DNA of 64,000 bases from Rhodococcus sp. IEGM 1409 (GTDB lineage Bacteria; Actinomycetota; Actinomycetes; Mycobacteriales; Mycobacteriaceae): contig NZ_JASHKN010000001.1 in the NCBI RefSeq assembly GCF_030056735.1, forward strand, positions 372,001 to 436,000. Reading direction: 5' to 3'. The translations under genes and the position numbers were made by a program. The notes under the pieces are model-generated. The model made no database searches and was not told the DNA's origin. It was given only the letters and a program-made list of their open reading frames with translations. Within the stretch, counting starts at the first letter, position 1, and every line of letters begins with the position of its first letter. Positions 21,768 to 31,109 of this stretch are shown piece by piece.

Positions 21768-21824
21768 GGGGCAAGCCCCCTGTGCGCCTTTTTGGTAGTC
21801 GGGACTACCGGAAAGGCGCACGGG
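21767..21824. terminator. Compound hairpin (GTGCGC element, second copy)
   Basis: GGGGGC-AA-GCCCCC (21767-21780) is followed by GTGCGCCTTT (21782-21791) pairing with AAAGGCGCAC (21812-21821), with a nested GGTAGTC/GACTACC stem inside. It lies between glnQ and a convergent hypothetical gene, whose TAG stop (21805-21807) is inside the hairpin. Confidence 0.75.
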
Positions 21825-22194
21825 TGGTGGCCAATTCGACGACAACGGCCGTCTCCATCCAGCCGCGCCGACCGGCAACCAGCGACGAAATGCCGCGAAA
21901 ATGTGGTGGGACCTTCTCGACTCGAACGTGATCGGTACTCCCAGGTACCAACACCCAGCGCCTGGGCTCTTGTTCGAGAAACTCGCCGCGCTCGAGTCGG
22001 ATCGCGAGAACGATCCCGGCTGTAGGTTCCACGTCGTCGGGATAGATTCCTCCATGGACCGACCCTTCGAACCACAGCGACTCATGGATCGGGTGCAAAG
22101 CCCAGGAAGATTCTTCGCCGACCACCGGCAACGGTGCGCAGCACTCGAATTCCCACGTTTCGATGCGGACTGTGACCACGTTGTAGTCATTCAT
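21805..22194 (-). CDS. Hypothetical protein, possibly DUF6578-like
   Basis: 129 residues, no membrane segment or signal. It begins VTVRIETWEFECCAPLPVVG and contains an acidic GGIYPDDVEP and several Trp residues. The general pattern, a short actinobacterial protein starting with a WEFECC-like strand, recalls DUF6578, but I am not sure of this. It is transcribed away from tatD and towards the amino-acid transporter, with its 3' end embedded in the compound terminator. Function unknown. Confidence 0.65.
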   Translation of the reverse strand: MNDYNVVTVRIETWEFECCAPLPVVGEESSWALHPIHESLWFEGSVHGGIYPDDVEPTAGIVLAIRLERGEFLEQEPRRWVLVPGSTDHVRVEKVPPHFRGISSLVAGRRGWMETAVVVELATTRAPFR

Positions 22195-22219
22195 CTGAAT
22201 ACCCCGCGCAGTAGACGGA

Positions 22220-22239
22220 CCGGGACACGACGGTCCCGG
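22220..22239 (-). terminator. Small hairpin after tatD
   Basis: CCGGGAC and GTCCCGG with a 6-nt loop lie 32 nt downstream of the tatD stop and upstream of the hypothetical gene on the same strand. No U-tract; weak evidence. Confidence 0.35.
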
Positions 22240-22270
22240 GCGCGGAGTTACCTGTCAGACCACAATAGCG

Positions 22271-23098
22271 TCAGAGCTTGTAGACGCGCTCCGCTGTCGC
22301 CGTGGACGCTGCCGCCAGCGCTTGCGGATCCTCGCCGCGGATGTCTGCGAGTGCACGCACTGTGTACGGCAGGCAGTACGACTCGTTGGGCGCACCGCGG
22401 AACGGATGAGGCGTCAGGAACGGCGCATCCGTTTCGACGATCAGCTGATCCGACGGCACGAGCAGCGCGGCCTCACGCAATGCTTTCGCGTTCTTGAAGC
22501 TGACGGTTCCCGAGAAACTCAGCACGTACCCGGCGTCGATGCACTCCCGCGCCATCTCCGAATCCGAGGAGAAGCAGTGGAAGACCACCGTCTCCGGTGC
22601 ACCTTCCTCGTCCAGCACCCGCAGCAAGTCCTGGTCGGCTTCGCGGTTGTGGATCATCAACGTCTTGCCCAGTCGCTTCGCCAAGTCGATGTGCCACCGA
22701 AAACCTTCGACCTGCTCCTCGATGGTGGCGCATCCCTCCAGCTTGCCGGGCCAGTAGAGATCCAGCCCGGTCTCCCCCACGGCAACGACTCGCGGATCGG
22801 ACGCCAAACGCTCGATCTCGGCTCGGGTGCCGGCATCAAGAACGTTTGCCCTGGTCGGATGGATTGCGACGGCTGCGTAGACCCTCGAATCCCAATGAGC
22901 CGCGTCGACGGCAAATCGCGCGGCGTCGAGGTCGTCGGCCACCGTGACGACTCGTCCGACGCCGACGGCCTCGGCTCGATCGACTATCGCAGCCACGGTT
23001 GCAGCGTCGTGCGCACCACACGCGTCGAGGTGCGTATGGGCGTCGATCAGAGGCGACAAGGGCTCAGGGGCATCGGGGGCGGGACGGTCTTTGCTCAC
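22271..23098 (-). CDS. tatD: TatD-family metal-dependent deoxyribonuclease
   Basis: 275 residues, amidohydrolase-fold TIM barrel. Metal ligands are all visible: LIDAHTHLD (HxH), VGETGLDLYW (Glu), MIHNREAD (His), VFHCFSSD (His) and IVETDAPFL (Asp). It acts as a 3'-5' exonuclease or hydrolase of the YcfH/TatD group. Divergent from metG with only 21 nt between the start codons, as in mycobacteria, so both are likely to have overlapping promoters and very short leaders. Confidence 0.93.
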   Translation of the reverse strand: MSKDRPAPDAPEPLSPLIDAHTHLDACGAHDAATVAAIVDRAEAVGVGRVVTVADDLDAARFAVDAAHWDSRVYAAVAIHPTRANVLDAGTRAEIERLASDPRVVAVGETGLDLYWPGKLEGCATIEEQVEGFRWHIDLAKRLGKTLMIHNREADQDLLRVLDEEGAPETVVFHCFSSDSEMARECIDAGYVLSFSGTVSFKNAKALREAALLVPSDQLIVETDAPFLTPHPFRGAPNESYCLPYTVRALADIRGEDPQALAAASTATAERVYKL

Positions 23099-23119
23099 GC
23101 CCGATAGAGTAAGCGCACC

Positions 23120-24718
23120 ATGACTGTGCCTGCCTCACCCTCCCAGACCCCGCGCCCGGACTCCGCCGCCTCGGAAGGCGCGGAACGACCGCCGTTCTAC
23201 ATCACGACAGCGATCGCGTATCCCAACGGCGCTCCGCACATCGGCCACGCGTACGAGTACATCTCCTCGGACGCGCTCGCCCGCTTCAAGCGGTTGGACG
23301 GGCATGAAGTGTTCTTCATGACAGGCACCGACGAGCACGGTCTGAAGATGCAGCAGACAGCGATCAAAGAGGGCATCGACGTCCGCGAACTCGCGGCTCG
23401 GAACTCCGACGTGTTCCAGAACCTCGACAAGGTCCTGAACATCTCGTACGACCGGTTCATCCGCACCACTGACGCAGATCATCAGGTCGCCAGCAAAGCG
23501 ATCTGGGAGAAGATGGCCGCATCGGGCGACATCTACCTCGACACGTACTCGGGGTGGTACTCGGTTCGTGACGAGGCCTTCTACACCGAAGCCGAGACGA
23601 CGCTTCTGGAGGACGGCACCCGTCAGTCCACCGAGACCGGTACGCCGGTGGAGTGGACCGAGGAGGCCAACTACACCTTCCGCCTCTCGGCGTACGAGGA
23701 CCGTCTCCTCGCACTGTACGAAGAGCATCCCGAGTTCATCGCCCCCACGACTCGCCGCAACGAGATCGTCAGCTTCGTCAAGGGTGGCCTCAAGGACCTG
23801 TCGATTTCGCGCACCACGTTCGACTGGGGCGTCGAGGTTCCCGGCGACCCCGACCACGTCATGTACGTCTGGGTCGACGCCCTCACCAATTACCTGACCG
23901 GCGTGGGCTACCCGAATGCCGACTCGGAGGAGTTCAAGAAGTTCTGGCCCGCGAGCCTGCACATCATCGGCAAGGACATCACGCGGTTCCACACCGTGTA
24001 CTGGCCGGCGTTCCTCATGTCTGCCGGCATCGAACTGCCGGAGCGAGTCTTCGTCCACGGGTTCTTGTACAACAAGGGCGAGAAGATGTCGAAGTCCGTC
24101 GGCAACGTCGTCGACCCCATCGCGATGGTCGATCAGTACGGCCTCGACGCGGTCCGCTTCTTCCTGCTCCGCGAGATCTCGTACGGCCAGGACGGCAGCT
24201 ACAGCCACGAAGCAATCGTGACTCGTATGAACGCAGACCTGTCCAACGAACTGGGCAACCTCGCGCAGCGTTCACTGACGATGGTCGCGAAGAACTGCGA
24301 CGCCCAGGTCCCCACCCCCGGTGAGTTCACCGAGGACGACCTGGCGATGCTGGCGTCGGCGGATGCCTTGCTTGCCAAGTGCCGCAGCGAGTTCGACGTG
24401 CAAGCTCTGCATCTCGCGCTGGAAGCCATCTGGGGCGTCCTCGGAGAGACCAACCGGTACTTCTCCAAGCAGGAACCGTGGGTTCTGCGCAAGACCGATC
24501 CGGCACGGATGGCAACGGTCCTCTACGTGACCATCGAAGTTGTCCGTATCGTCGGCCTTCTCGTTCAGCCGGTCATGCCCGACGCGGCGTCACGCATCCT
24601 CGATCTGCTTGGTCAGAGCGAAGAGAACCGTCAGTTCACCGATATCGCGGTTCGCATCGACGCGAACCGGAAACTGCCTGCTCCGGCACCGGTTTTCCCC
24701 CGCTTCGTCGAGGAATGA
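23120..24718 (+). CDS. metG: Methionine--tRNA ligase
   Basis: 532 residues. Class I synthetase with HIGH-type motif in [15 protein letters not shown] and KMSKS in [14 protein letters not shown]. The connective peptide lacks the zinc-binding Cys clusters, matching the short MetRS form of mycobacteria, and there is no C-terminal tRNA-binding extension. It charges initiator and elongator tRNA-Met. Followed by a strong hairpin. Confidence 0.97.
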   Translation: MTVPASPSQTPRPDSAASEGAERPPFYITTAIAYPNGAPHIGHAYEYISSDALARFKRLDGHEVFFMTGTDEHGLKMQQTAIKEGIDVRELAARNSDVFQNLDKVLNISYDRFIRTTDADHQVASKAIWEKMAASGDIYLDTYSGWYSVRDEAFYTEAETTLLEDGTRQSTETGTPVEWTEEANYTFRLSAYEDRLLALYEEHPEFIAPTTRRNEIVSFVKGGLKDLSISRTTFDWGVEVPGDPDHVMYVWVDALTNYLTGVGYPNADSEEFKKFWPASLHIIGKDITRFHTVYWPAFLMSAGIELPERVFVHGFLYNKGEKMSKSVGNVVDPIAMVDQYGLDAVRFFLLREISYGQDGSYSHEAIVTRMNADLSNELGNLAQRSLTMVAKNCDAQVPTPGEFTEDDLAMLASADALLAKCRSEFDVQALHLALEAIWGVLGETNRYFSKQEPWVLRKTDPARMATVLYVTIEVVRIVGLLVQPVMPDAASRILDLLGQSEENRQFTDIAVRIDANRKLPAPAPVFPRFVEE

Positions 24719-24735
24719 CCTAGGCGCGAGCGACA

Positions 24736-24786
24736 CACGTGGGGTCCGAATATCCGGCTACAGGCGGATGTGTCGGACCCCACGTG
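24736..24786 (+). terminator. Hairpin after metG
   Basis: CACGTGGGGTCCGA (24736-24749) pairs perfectly with TCGGACCCCACGTG (24773-24786); the 23-nt loop can fold further. It ends 13 nt before the next start codon, so it doubles as a leader structure of the DUF2786 gene. Confidence 0.65.
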
Positions 24787-24798
24787 CACACTCCAGCC

Positions 24799-26046
24799 AT
24801 GACTACGAATAGAACATACATTCGAACCAGCGCTTCGGCGCAGACGCTGCCTTGGAACGGAGCACGGGTGTCCACTCAGGAGGTCAGCCCTCAATCCGTC
24901 TCTGCGGCTCAGGGTCTCGTCAGCGAACTGGCCGCGGCCTACGAACGCGGATGGCAACCAGCAGACCTGATTCATCTGGCGCGCCGAAGCAAAGACGCGT
25001 CCGACGCCGATCTCGCTGCCACCACCATCTTGTTCGACGCGACCGCGTCCCACGCGTCGGATCGCGCACCACTCGAGTGGGTGGGGCAGTTGCAGACGAT
25101 CGGCGAGCAGTACCCGAAGTCTCGGCACGTCGCCTCTCGAATCACCGTGGACGACGACGCTTTCCGCTCCCTCGCAGCCGGCCTACTGTTCCAGGACCCC
25201 TACTTCCTTGTTTCGCAGATCGTCGATGTCACACGATCGTGGATGCGCCTACCTCAGTGGACGGTATTGCTCGCGCCACCATCCACCTGGCCGTCGCAAC
25301 GCACCGACACCAGCTATGCCGGCGTCGGTGACACCGAGGTCGACGCCAAGGTACTCAAGCGAATTCGTGGGCTACTCGCCAAAGCGGAAGCCACCAACTT
25401 CGCGGAAGAAGCCGAGATCTTCACCGCGAAGGCCCAGGAGTTGATGACTCGATACGCGATCGATTCCGCACTGCTCCACAGTCGCGCCGGGGTCACCGAC
25501 ACGTCCGTGAATGCACGACGCATTCACATCGAGAACCCGTACGTGAAGGAAAAAGTTCACCTCCTGACCGAGATAGGCGAATCGAATCGTGTCAGGACGG
25601 TGTGGTTCAGCGACATCGCGCTCGCGACCGCCGTCGGCACTCCGGTCGACCTTCAGCAGGTCGACATGCTGTTCACTTCACTGCTCGTACAAGCAACCCG
25701 TGCAATGCAATTCGCCGATTCGAGCAATCGCGGAGGCTCCCGCACCACATCGTTCCGCAAGGGATTCCTGGCCGGTTTCGCCAGCCGAATCGGACACCGC
25801 CTACGCGACGCAGGCACCAAAGCCACAGCCGAAGCGGCCGACGCAGCATCGATGGACGTCGCGGATCTTCTCCCGATCCTCGCCACCACATCCGAGGCTG
25901 TCGACGCCGAATTCGATCGGCTGTTCCCGACAACCCGCAAGACTCGCGGACGGTCCGTCGACGCTGAAGGCTGGCACGCCGGCCAGGCCGCGGCCGACGA
26001 CGCCAACCTGCGTCCCGGTGCACCCGCAGTGCACCGCTCCCGCTAG
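24799..26046 (+). CDS. DUF2786 domain-containing protein
   Basis: 415 residues from ATG 24799. The middle part contains the DUF2786 helix pair (LKRIRGLLAKAEATNFAEEA, then EIFTAKAQELMTRYAID), which resembles a phage-associated domain of unknown function. The surrounding sequence is helical with conserved FLAGFASRIGHRL-type and GWHAGQAAADDA motifs. There is no signal or membrane segment. Its TAG shares a CTAG with the stop of the convergent rsmI gene. Function unknown; a nucleic-acid role is only a guess. Confidence 0.75.
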   Translation: MTTNRTYIRTSASAQTLPWNGARVSTQEVSPQSVSAAQGLVSELAAAYERGWQPADLIHLARRSKDASDADLAATTILFDATASHASDRAPLEWVGQLQTIGEQYPKSRHVASRITVDDDAFRSLAAGLLFQDPYFLVSQIVDVTRSWMRLPQWTVLLAPPSTWPSQRTDTSYAGVGDTEVDAKVLKRIRGLLAKAEATNFAEEAEIFTAKAQELMTRYAIDSALLHSRAGVTDTSVNARRIHIENPYVKEKVHLLTEIGESNRVRTVWFSDIALATAVGTPVDLQQVDMLFTSLLVQATRAMQFADSSNRGGSRTTSFRKGFLAGFASRIGHRLRDAGTKATAEAADAASMDVADLLPILATTSEAVDAEFDRLFPTTRKTRGRSVDAEGWHAGQAAADDANLRPGAPAVHRSR

Positions 26047-26873
26047 TCCTTGCGCGCAGCCAGAACCGTCTCGTACAACTCACGCTTGGAGACTCCGGCC
26101 GTTGCGACCAGTGCGCACGCGTCCTTCAAGCGCGTTCCCCCCTCGACCAGCCTTTCCACCTCGTCGACAAGATCGGCAGGATCAGATGCCACCAGCACGG
26201 CGCCTTCGAGCACCACCGTGATCTCGCCGCGAACACCCTCGGCCGCCCAGGCAGCTAACTCCCCGAGAGTGCCGCGCTTGACCTCCTCGTAAGTCTTGGT
26301 CAATTCCCGGCACACGGCCGCGCGCCGATCCGGCCCGAGAACTTCCACCGCATCTGCGAGGCAGTCGGCAAGGCGATGGGGTGCTTCGAAAAACACACAC
26401 GCTCGCTGCTCGGTTGCCAAGGCCGAGAGCCATGTCTTGCGCTGCCCCTGCTTGCGCGGTGGGAATCCGTCGAAGCAAAACCGCTCCACCGGCAAACCCG
26501 AGAGTGCCAGCGCTGTCGTCACCGCCGACGGGCCGGGAAGGCACGTGACGGCGAGGTTCTCGGCTACGCAGGCGGCAACGAGGCGGTATCCAGGATCGCT
26601 GACCGACGGCATGCCTGCGTCCGTGACCAGAAGGACGGTCTTGCCTTCGGCGACGTCGGCGACCAGTGCGGGCAGCCGCGAAATCTCGACCTGATCGTAG
26701 AAACTGACTATTTTTCCGGTGATGGCGACGTCGAGCGCGGACGCAAGAGACTTGGTGCGTCGTGTGTCCTCCGCAGCGACGACGTCGGCGGTTGCGAGAG
26801 CAGACCGAAGACGCGGAGACGCGTCACCGACATCTCCCATGGGTGTTGCGGCGAGTACCAAACGACCAGTCAT
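26043..26873 (-). CDS. rsmI: 16S rRNA (cytidine-1402-2'-O)-methyltransferase RsmI
   Basis: 276 residues from ATG 26873 (MTGRLVLAATPMGD). SPOUT/tetrapyrrole-methylase fold with AAEDTRRTKSL, VTDAGMPSVSDPGYRLV and CLPGPSAVTTALALSG, the standard RsmI signatures. It 2'-O-methylates C1402 in the ribosomal P site. Divergent from the O-mannosyltransferase gene with 23 nt between start codons, the same arrangement as Rv1003/Rv1002c in M. tuberculosis. Confidence 0.95.
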   Translation of the reverse strand: MTGRLVLAATPMGDVGDASPRLRSALATADVVAAEDTRRTKSLASALDVAITGKIVSFYDQVEISRLPALVADVAEGKTVLLVTDAGMPSVSDPGYRLVAACVAENLAVTCLPGPSAVTTALALSGLPVERFCFDGFPPRKQGQRKTWLSALATEQRACVFFEAPHRLADCLADAVEVLGPDRRAAVCRELTKTYEEVKRGTLGELAAWAAEGVRGEITVVLEGAVLVASDPADLVDEVERLVEGGTRLKDACALVATAGVSKRELYETVLAARKD

Positions 26874-26896
26874 ACCTGACAGCCTACGATTGCCAG

Positions 26897-28456
26897 GTGA
26901 CTGTGCAGACGGACGAGCGGCCAACGCCCGCCACGAGCGATCGGGTAGTGCGTAGTCCCGGGCCGCTGGTACCGGATCCTGATTTCGGCCCGACCGACAG
27001 ATTGCGCGGCTGGATCGTCACCGCTTTCATCACCGCCATCGCGGCAATCACACGCTTCACGATGCTCGCCTATCCGACCGACGCCGGCACTCCGGTCTTC
27101 GACGAGAAGCACTACGTTCCGCAGGGTTGGCAGGTTCTCACCGGCGGCGGCATCGAGGACAACCCCGGCTACGGATTGGTGGTACACCCGCCGATCGGTA
27201 AGCAGATGATCGCGATCGGAGAAGCACTCTTCGGTTACAACGGTTGGGGGTGGCGATTCTCGTCGGCCCTGGTCGGGACGCTGATGGTCTTGCTGATCAT
27301 CCGCATCGTGCGCCGCATGACGCGCTCCACGCTGATCGGCGCCATTGCCGGAATCCTGCTCATCGTGGACGGCGTCACCTTCGTCTCCTCACGCCTGGGG
27401 ATGCTCGACATCTTCCTGGCTTTCTTCGTTCTCGCCGCTCTCGGATGCCTTGTGGTTGATCGCGACCAAGTCCGCGAACGGATGGCGAAGGTATACGAAG
27501 AAGGCCGAATCGGCGATTCTGCCTGGGGTCCGCGGCTGGGTTTCCGGTGGTGGAGGTTCGGCGCTGGAATCCTGCTCGGTCTGGCCTGTGGAACCAAGTG
27601 GTCCGGCATGTACTTCATTCTGTTCTTCGGATTGCTCAGTGTTGCCTTCGACCTGTCAGCGCGCCGCGCATACCGCGTGCAGCGCCCCTGGGTCGGCACC
27701 GCCATTCGCGACATCGGTCCGGCTCTGTACGCGCTGGTGATCATTCCGCTCGGTGTGTACCTCGCGAGCTACTGGGCCTGGTTCACCAGCGAGACCGGCG
27801 TCGACCGTCACGCCGTCGGTAACGAGATCGGTGAGGGCGGCACGTGGAGCTTCATTCCCTCCGCGCTGCGCTCACTCTGGTACTACAGCGGAAACGTTCT
27901 CCAGTTCCACGCCGGTCTGACGAACTCCGCCGGAAACCACCACCCGTGGGAGTCGAAACCGTGGACGTGGCCGATGGGGCTGCGACCGATGCTCTACTAC
28001 TACGCCGACGGTGAGCAGGTCACCGGTTGCGGGGCCGCCAGCTGCGTCAAGGCCGTGATGCTGATCGGCACACCGGCGATGTGGTGGCTGGCCCTGCCGA
28101 TGCTGGCGTGGGCGATCTGGCAGACGTTCGTGCGCAGGGATTGGCGATACGCAGTGGTCCTGACGGGTTACGGTGCCGCCTACCTTCCGTGGTTCGCGAC
28201 GCTGGACCGCCAGATGTACTACTTCTACGCCGTTGCGCTCGCCCCGTTCATGGTCATGGGATTTGCGCTCGTCCTCGGCGACGTTCTGGGCAAGGCAAGC
28301 GCGTCCGTCGAGCGTCGTACCACCGGACTTCTTGCAGTCAGTCTGTACATCGGTCTGGTCGTGGCGAACTTCGTCTACCTCTGGCCGATACTCACCGCCA
28401 TGCCGATCACGCCGGAATCGTGGCAGAACCATCTGTGGCTGCCGAGCTGGAAGTAA
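26897..28456 (+). CDS. pmt: Protein O-mannosyltransferase (GT39)
   Basis: 519 residues from GTG 26897 (26903 also possible). Polytopic membrane enzyme with about ten helices. The first extracytoplasmic loop carries the acidic catalytic pair in VFDEKHYVPQGW, and further loops carry KWSGMYFILF and NHHPWESKPWTW, typical of bacterial PMTs. It transfers mannose from polyprenyl phosphate to Ser/Thr of proteins exported by Sec. The Thr/Pro-rich secreted protein encoded at 38.7-39.7 kb is an obvious potential substrate. A perfect 20-bp terminator follows. Confidence 0.94.
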   Translation: MTVQTDERPTPATSDRVVRSPGPLVPDPDFGPTDRLRGWIVTAFITAIAAITRFTMLAYPTDAGTPVFDEKHYVPQGWQVLTGGGIEDNPGYGLVVHPPIGKQMIAIGEALFGYNGWGWRFSSALVGTLMVLLIIRIVRRMTRSTLIGAIAGILLIVDGVTFVSSRLGMLDIFLAFFVLAALGCLVVDRDQVRERMAKVYEEGRIGDSAWGPRLGFRWWRFGAGILLGLACGTKWSGMYFILFFGLLSVAFDLSARRAYRVQRPWVGTAIRDIGPALYALVIIPLGVYLASYWAWFTSETGVDRHAVGNEIGEGGTWSFIPSALRSLWYYSGNVLQFHAGLTNSAGNHHPWESKPWTWPMGLRPMLYYYADGEQVTGCGAASCVKAVMLIGTPAMWWLALPMLAWAIWQTFVRRDWRYAVVLTGYGAAYLPWFATLDRQMYYFYAVALAPFMVMGFALVLGDVLGKASASVERRTTGLLAVSLYIGLVVANFVYLWPILTAMPITPESWQNHLWLPSWK

Positions 28457-28462
28457 CCGGAC

Positions 28463-28505
28463 AAAAGAAGGAGGCACCGAACTGGGTTCGGTGCCTCCTT
28501 CTTTT
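28463..28505. terminator. Very strong bidirectional intrinsic terminator
   Basis: A 20-bp perfect stem with a TGG loop; each arm starts or ends with A/T runs (AAAAGAAGG... and ...CCTTCTTTT), giving a U-tract on either strand. It lies between convergent pmt and the BCCT transporter. Confidence 0.92.
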
Positions 28506-28510
28506 CACGG

Positions 28511-30145
28511 TTACTCCGCCGAGTTGCCGACGCGACGCCCCCGCCGCGGGCGTAGGAGAGCACGTTTCTGCTCCTTCGCCGCAACGATGATCGGGTCGTG
28601 CGAAAGATCCTTGTACAGCGAGAAGCACAGTCCGATCATGACAAGCACGAACGGCGCCGCAGCGATGATCGTCATCGTCTGCAAGCCGTCGAGCGCTTCG
28701 GAACCACCGGTCCACAGCAGAAGTGCTGCGACGCCACCGGTCAACATGCCCCAGAAGACCACGACCCAGCGACTCGGTTCGAGCGTTCCGCGCTGCGAGA
28801 GCGTCCCCATCACCATCGACGCGGCGTCGGCGCCGGAGACGAAGAACACTGCGACGAGCAGCATGACCAGGACAGTCGTCACTCCGGCCAACGGCAGATT
28901 GTCGAGCATGCCGAAGAGTTGAGCCTCTTCCGAGCCGCGGCTGGACAGGCCGATTCCATCGCGTTCCTCCCCGATGCCGGCGCCGCCGAAGATCGCGAAC
29001 CAGAGCAAGCTGACAGTCGTGGGAACGGCGATGACTCCGACAATGAACTGACGGATCGTGCGACCACGGCTGATGCGCGCCAGGAACATGCCGACAAACG
29101 GCGTCCAGGACACCCACCATGCCCAGTAGAAGATCGTCCACGACGAAAGCCACGCGCCCGTTTCAGGATTCGACGACGCACCCGTGCGGGCGGACATCTG
29201 GGCAAGGTCGGAAACGTATGCACCAATGGTCGTCGGGAGCAGATTGAGAATCAGCACGGTGGGCCCGAGAACGAACACGAACAGGGCCAAGATCAGCGCG
29301 AGCACCATGTTGATGTTGGACAGCCACTGAATCCCCTTGGCCACACCGGACACCGCCGAAGCGACGAACGCCAGGGTGAGCACCGCAACGATGGCCACGA
29401 GCAGGAATACACCGGCTTCTTCCATCCAGCCGACTACCTCGAAACCGGAGCCGATCTGCAGTGCGCCGAGCCCCAAGGATGCTGCGGTTCCGAAAAGTGT
29501 CGCAAAGATTGCCAGGATGTCGATGACCTTGCCGATCGGCCCTTCAGCCTTGCGACCGAGCAACGGGATGAAGGCCGAACTGAACAGTTGCTTGCGTCCT
29601 CGGCGGTACGACCCGTACGCAATGGCAAGGCCCACAACGGCATACATAGCCCAAGGGTGAAGACCCCAGTGAAACATGGTGGTAGCCATGGCAGTTCCGA
29701 CGCCGCCGTCGGTGCCGGGAGGCGGAGTCACGTAGTGCGCAAGCGGCTCCGCGACACCGAAGAACATCAGGCCGATCCCCATACCGGCGCTGAACATCAT
29801 GGCGATCCAGCTGACGGTGCGGAACTCGGGCTTCTCGCCGTCTTTACCCAGCGGAATGTCGCCAAACCGGCTCACTGCGAGGTAGATGGAAAACAGCACG
29901 AAAGCCGAAGCTGCGAGTACGAAGAGCCAGCCGATGTTGGTCACCAACCAGCCGAGAACACTTCCGGTTACCGAGTCGAGGTTGTCGGGAGCTACGAGAC
30001 CCCACACGACAATGGCCAACACCGCTGCGGCAGCCACGGAAAACACCACGTAGTCGGTCCGAACGCCTACCCGAGTAAAGCCCGTCTCCGGGCGCTCCTC
30101 GTTGGCCCCGGAATCTTGTTCGGATCGATCAGATTTCGTCACCAT
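28511..30145 (-). CDS. BCCT-family transporter (betaine/carnitine/choline type)
   Basis: 544 residues, 12 membrane helices. Family motifs are GMGIGLMFFGVAEP (substrate/Na+ region in TM3) and a Trp-rich TM8 stretch (FYWAWWVSWTPFVGMFLARI) followed by SRGRTIRQF. It imports quaternary ammonium osmolytes such as glycine betaine. The C-terminal tail is short and Arg-rich (RPRRGRRVGN), unlike the long osmosensing tail of BetP, so stress gating cannot be assumed. A monocistronic unit by context. Confidence 0.92.
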   Translation of the reverse strand: MVTKSDRSEQDSGANEERPETGFTRVGVRTDYVVFSVAAAAVLAIVVWGLVAPDNLDSVTGSVLGWLVTNIGWLFVLAASAFVLFSIYLAVSRFGDIPLGKDGEKPEFRTVSWIAMMFSAGMGIGLMFFGVAEPLAHYVTPPPGTDGGVGTAMATTMFHWGLHPWAMYAVVGLAIAYGSYRRGRKQLFSSAFIPLLGRKAEGPIGKVIDILAIFATLFGTAASLGLGALQIGSGFEVVGWMEEAGVFLLVAIVAVLTLAFVASAVSGVAKGIQWLSNINMVLALILALFVFVLGPTVLILNLLPTTIGAYVSDLAQMSARTGASSNPETGAWLSSWTIFYWAWWVSWTPFVGMFLARISRGRTIRQFIVGVIAVPTTVSLLWFAIFGGAGIGEERDGIGLSSRGSEEAQLFGMLDNLPLAGVTTVLVMLLVAVFFVSGADAASMVMGTLSQRGTLEPSRWVVVFWGMLTGGVAALLLWTGGSEALDGLQTMTIIAAAPFVLVMIGLCFSLYKDLSHDPIIVAAKEQKRALLRPRRGRRVGNSAE

Positions 30146-30185
30146 AGATGACTACGTTCGTCACTTTGTGGCCCAAAAGCAAGCC

Positions 30186-30221
30186 AGAAGGCGGGCTCAA
30201 CGTCCGCTGAACCCGCCTTCT
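30186..30221 (-). terminator. Terminator after DoxX gene
   Basis: AGAAGGCGGG and CCCGCCTTCT form a 10-bp perfect stem around a 16-nt loop, 8 nt after the DoxX stop. Confidence 0.7.
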
Positions 30222-30229
30222 CACCCCGA

Positions 30230-30661
30230 TCAAGCTGGGGTTTTAACCCAACCGTTGCCCTTGCCGATCAATCCGTCGATGCTGATGCGTCCTGCGCCGA
30301 TCACGGCGATCAAGAGCGATCCGACACCGAGAGCGACGACGAGTTCGTAGCCACCGTTGTCGATGAAGACACCCTTGTCCGCGTGCGCGATGAAGAACGC
30401 GCCGACCATGTCGAGAAACAAGAGCGCTCCGACGAGCGGGGTCAGCAGACCTGCGATGAGCAGGATTCCGCCGCCGAGTTCGATGGATGCGGCCAGAACT
30501 GCGGAAATCTTGGGGAGCGGGGCGCCCATCCCTTCGAATGCGGCCTGCGTTCCGGCGATCTTGTAGGTGAAGAACTTCTGCCAACCGTGGGCGATGAAGA
30601 TGATCCCGAGGCCGACACGGGCGATGAGGAGTCCGAGGTCACGAGCAATCGACGAATTCAT
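30230..30661 (-). CDS. DoxX-family membrane protein
   Basis: 143 residues with four membrane helices. Typical DoxX features are RVGLGIIFIAHGWQKFF, FEGMGAPLPKISA and ELGGGILLIAGLLTPL. DoxX-like proteins serve in quinone-linked redox steps or as membrane partners of oxidoreductases and SodA in actinobacteria; the partner here is unknown. A promoter region of about 50 nt separates it from the GntR gene on the same strand. Confidence 0.88.
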   Translation of the reverse strand: MNSSIARDLGLLIARVGLGIIFIAHGWQKFFTYKIAGTQAAFEGMGAPLPKISAVLAASIELGGGILLIAGLLTPLVGALLFLDMVGAFFIAHADKGVFIDNGGYELVVALGVGSLLIAVIGAGRISIDGLIGKGNGWVKTPA

Positions 30662-30709
30662 GAGCCAAGACTGACAGCTTTAACTTGAAGCGTCAACTTA
30701 ATCATTGTG

Positions 30710-31075
30710 TCACGCACCTCTCAATGCCAACTCCACCATGGCGACGATCTCACTGTCGGAATACCCGAGCGAGCGGACGCTGTGCGCAAACGCGGTCGCC
30801 GCCAGCTCGGCCTGCGCCTGCACCGGATCGGCCCCCGAAGCGATGAAGGTCCCCTGCTTTCCCCGCGTCTCGATGACGCCCTGATCGCTGAGCGCGCGAT
30901 AAGCCTTCGCGACGGTGTTGGCTGCCAAACCCAACTCCGAGGCGAGCGCCCGCACCGTCGGGATCTTGGTTCCCGCGATCAATCCGCCGCCGTGAACCTG
31001 CTCGATAATCTGTTGCCGCAGTTGGTCGTACGGAGCCGTGGAGGAATCGTGTTCGATCGCGATCTTCATCGTCAC
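30710..31075 (-). CDS. GntR-family regulator, YtrA subfamily
   Basis: 121 residues. The N-terminal winged HTH (APYDQLRQQIIEQVHGGGL, TVRALASELGLAANTVAKAYRALSDQGVIETR) is classic GntR; the short C-terminal tail of about 45 residues marks the YtrA type, which often controls ABC exporter or membrane-protein genes. M3 (31069) is an alternative start. It lies 34 nt after the NAD(P)-binding protein gene, probably in one operon. Confidence 0.9.
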   Translation of the reverse strand: MTMKIAIEHDSSTAPYDQLRQQIIEQVHGGGLIAGTKIPTVRALASELGLAANTVAKAYRALSDQGVIETRGKQGTFIASGADPVQAQAELAATAFAHSVRSLGYSDSEIVAMVELALRGA

Positions 31076-31109
31076 CCTCGTCGCATCTTCTCGGTCACAG
31101 CATCTTCTC

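Noticed and set aside
28598..30151. 517-codon plus-strand open frame opposite the BCCT transporter
   Set aside because: Composition is rich in Arg, His, Gln and Asp, as expected for an antisense shadow; the BCCT gene has full family motifs.
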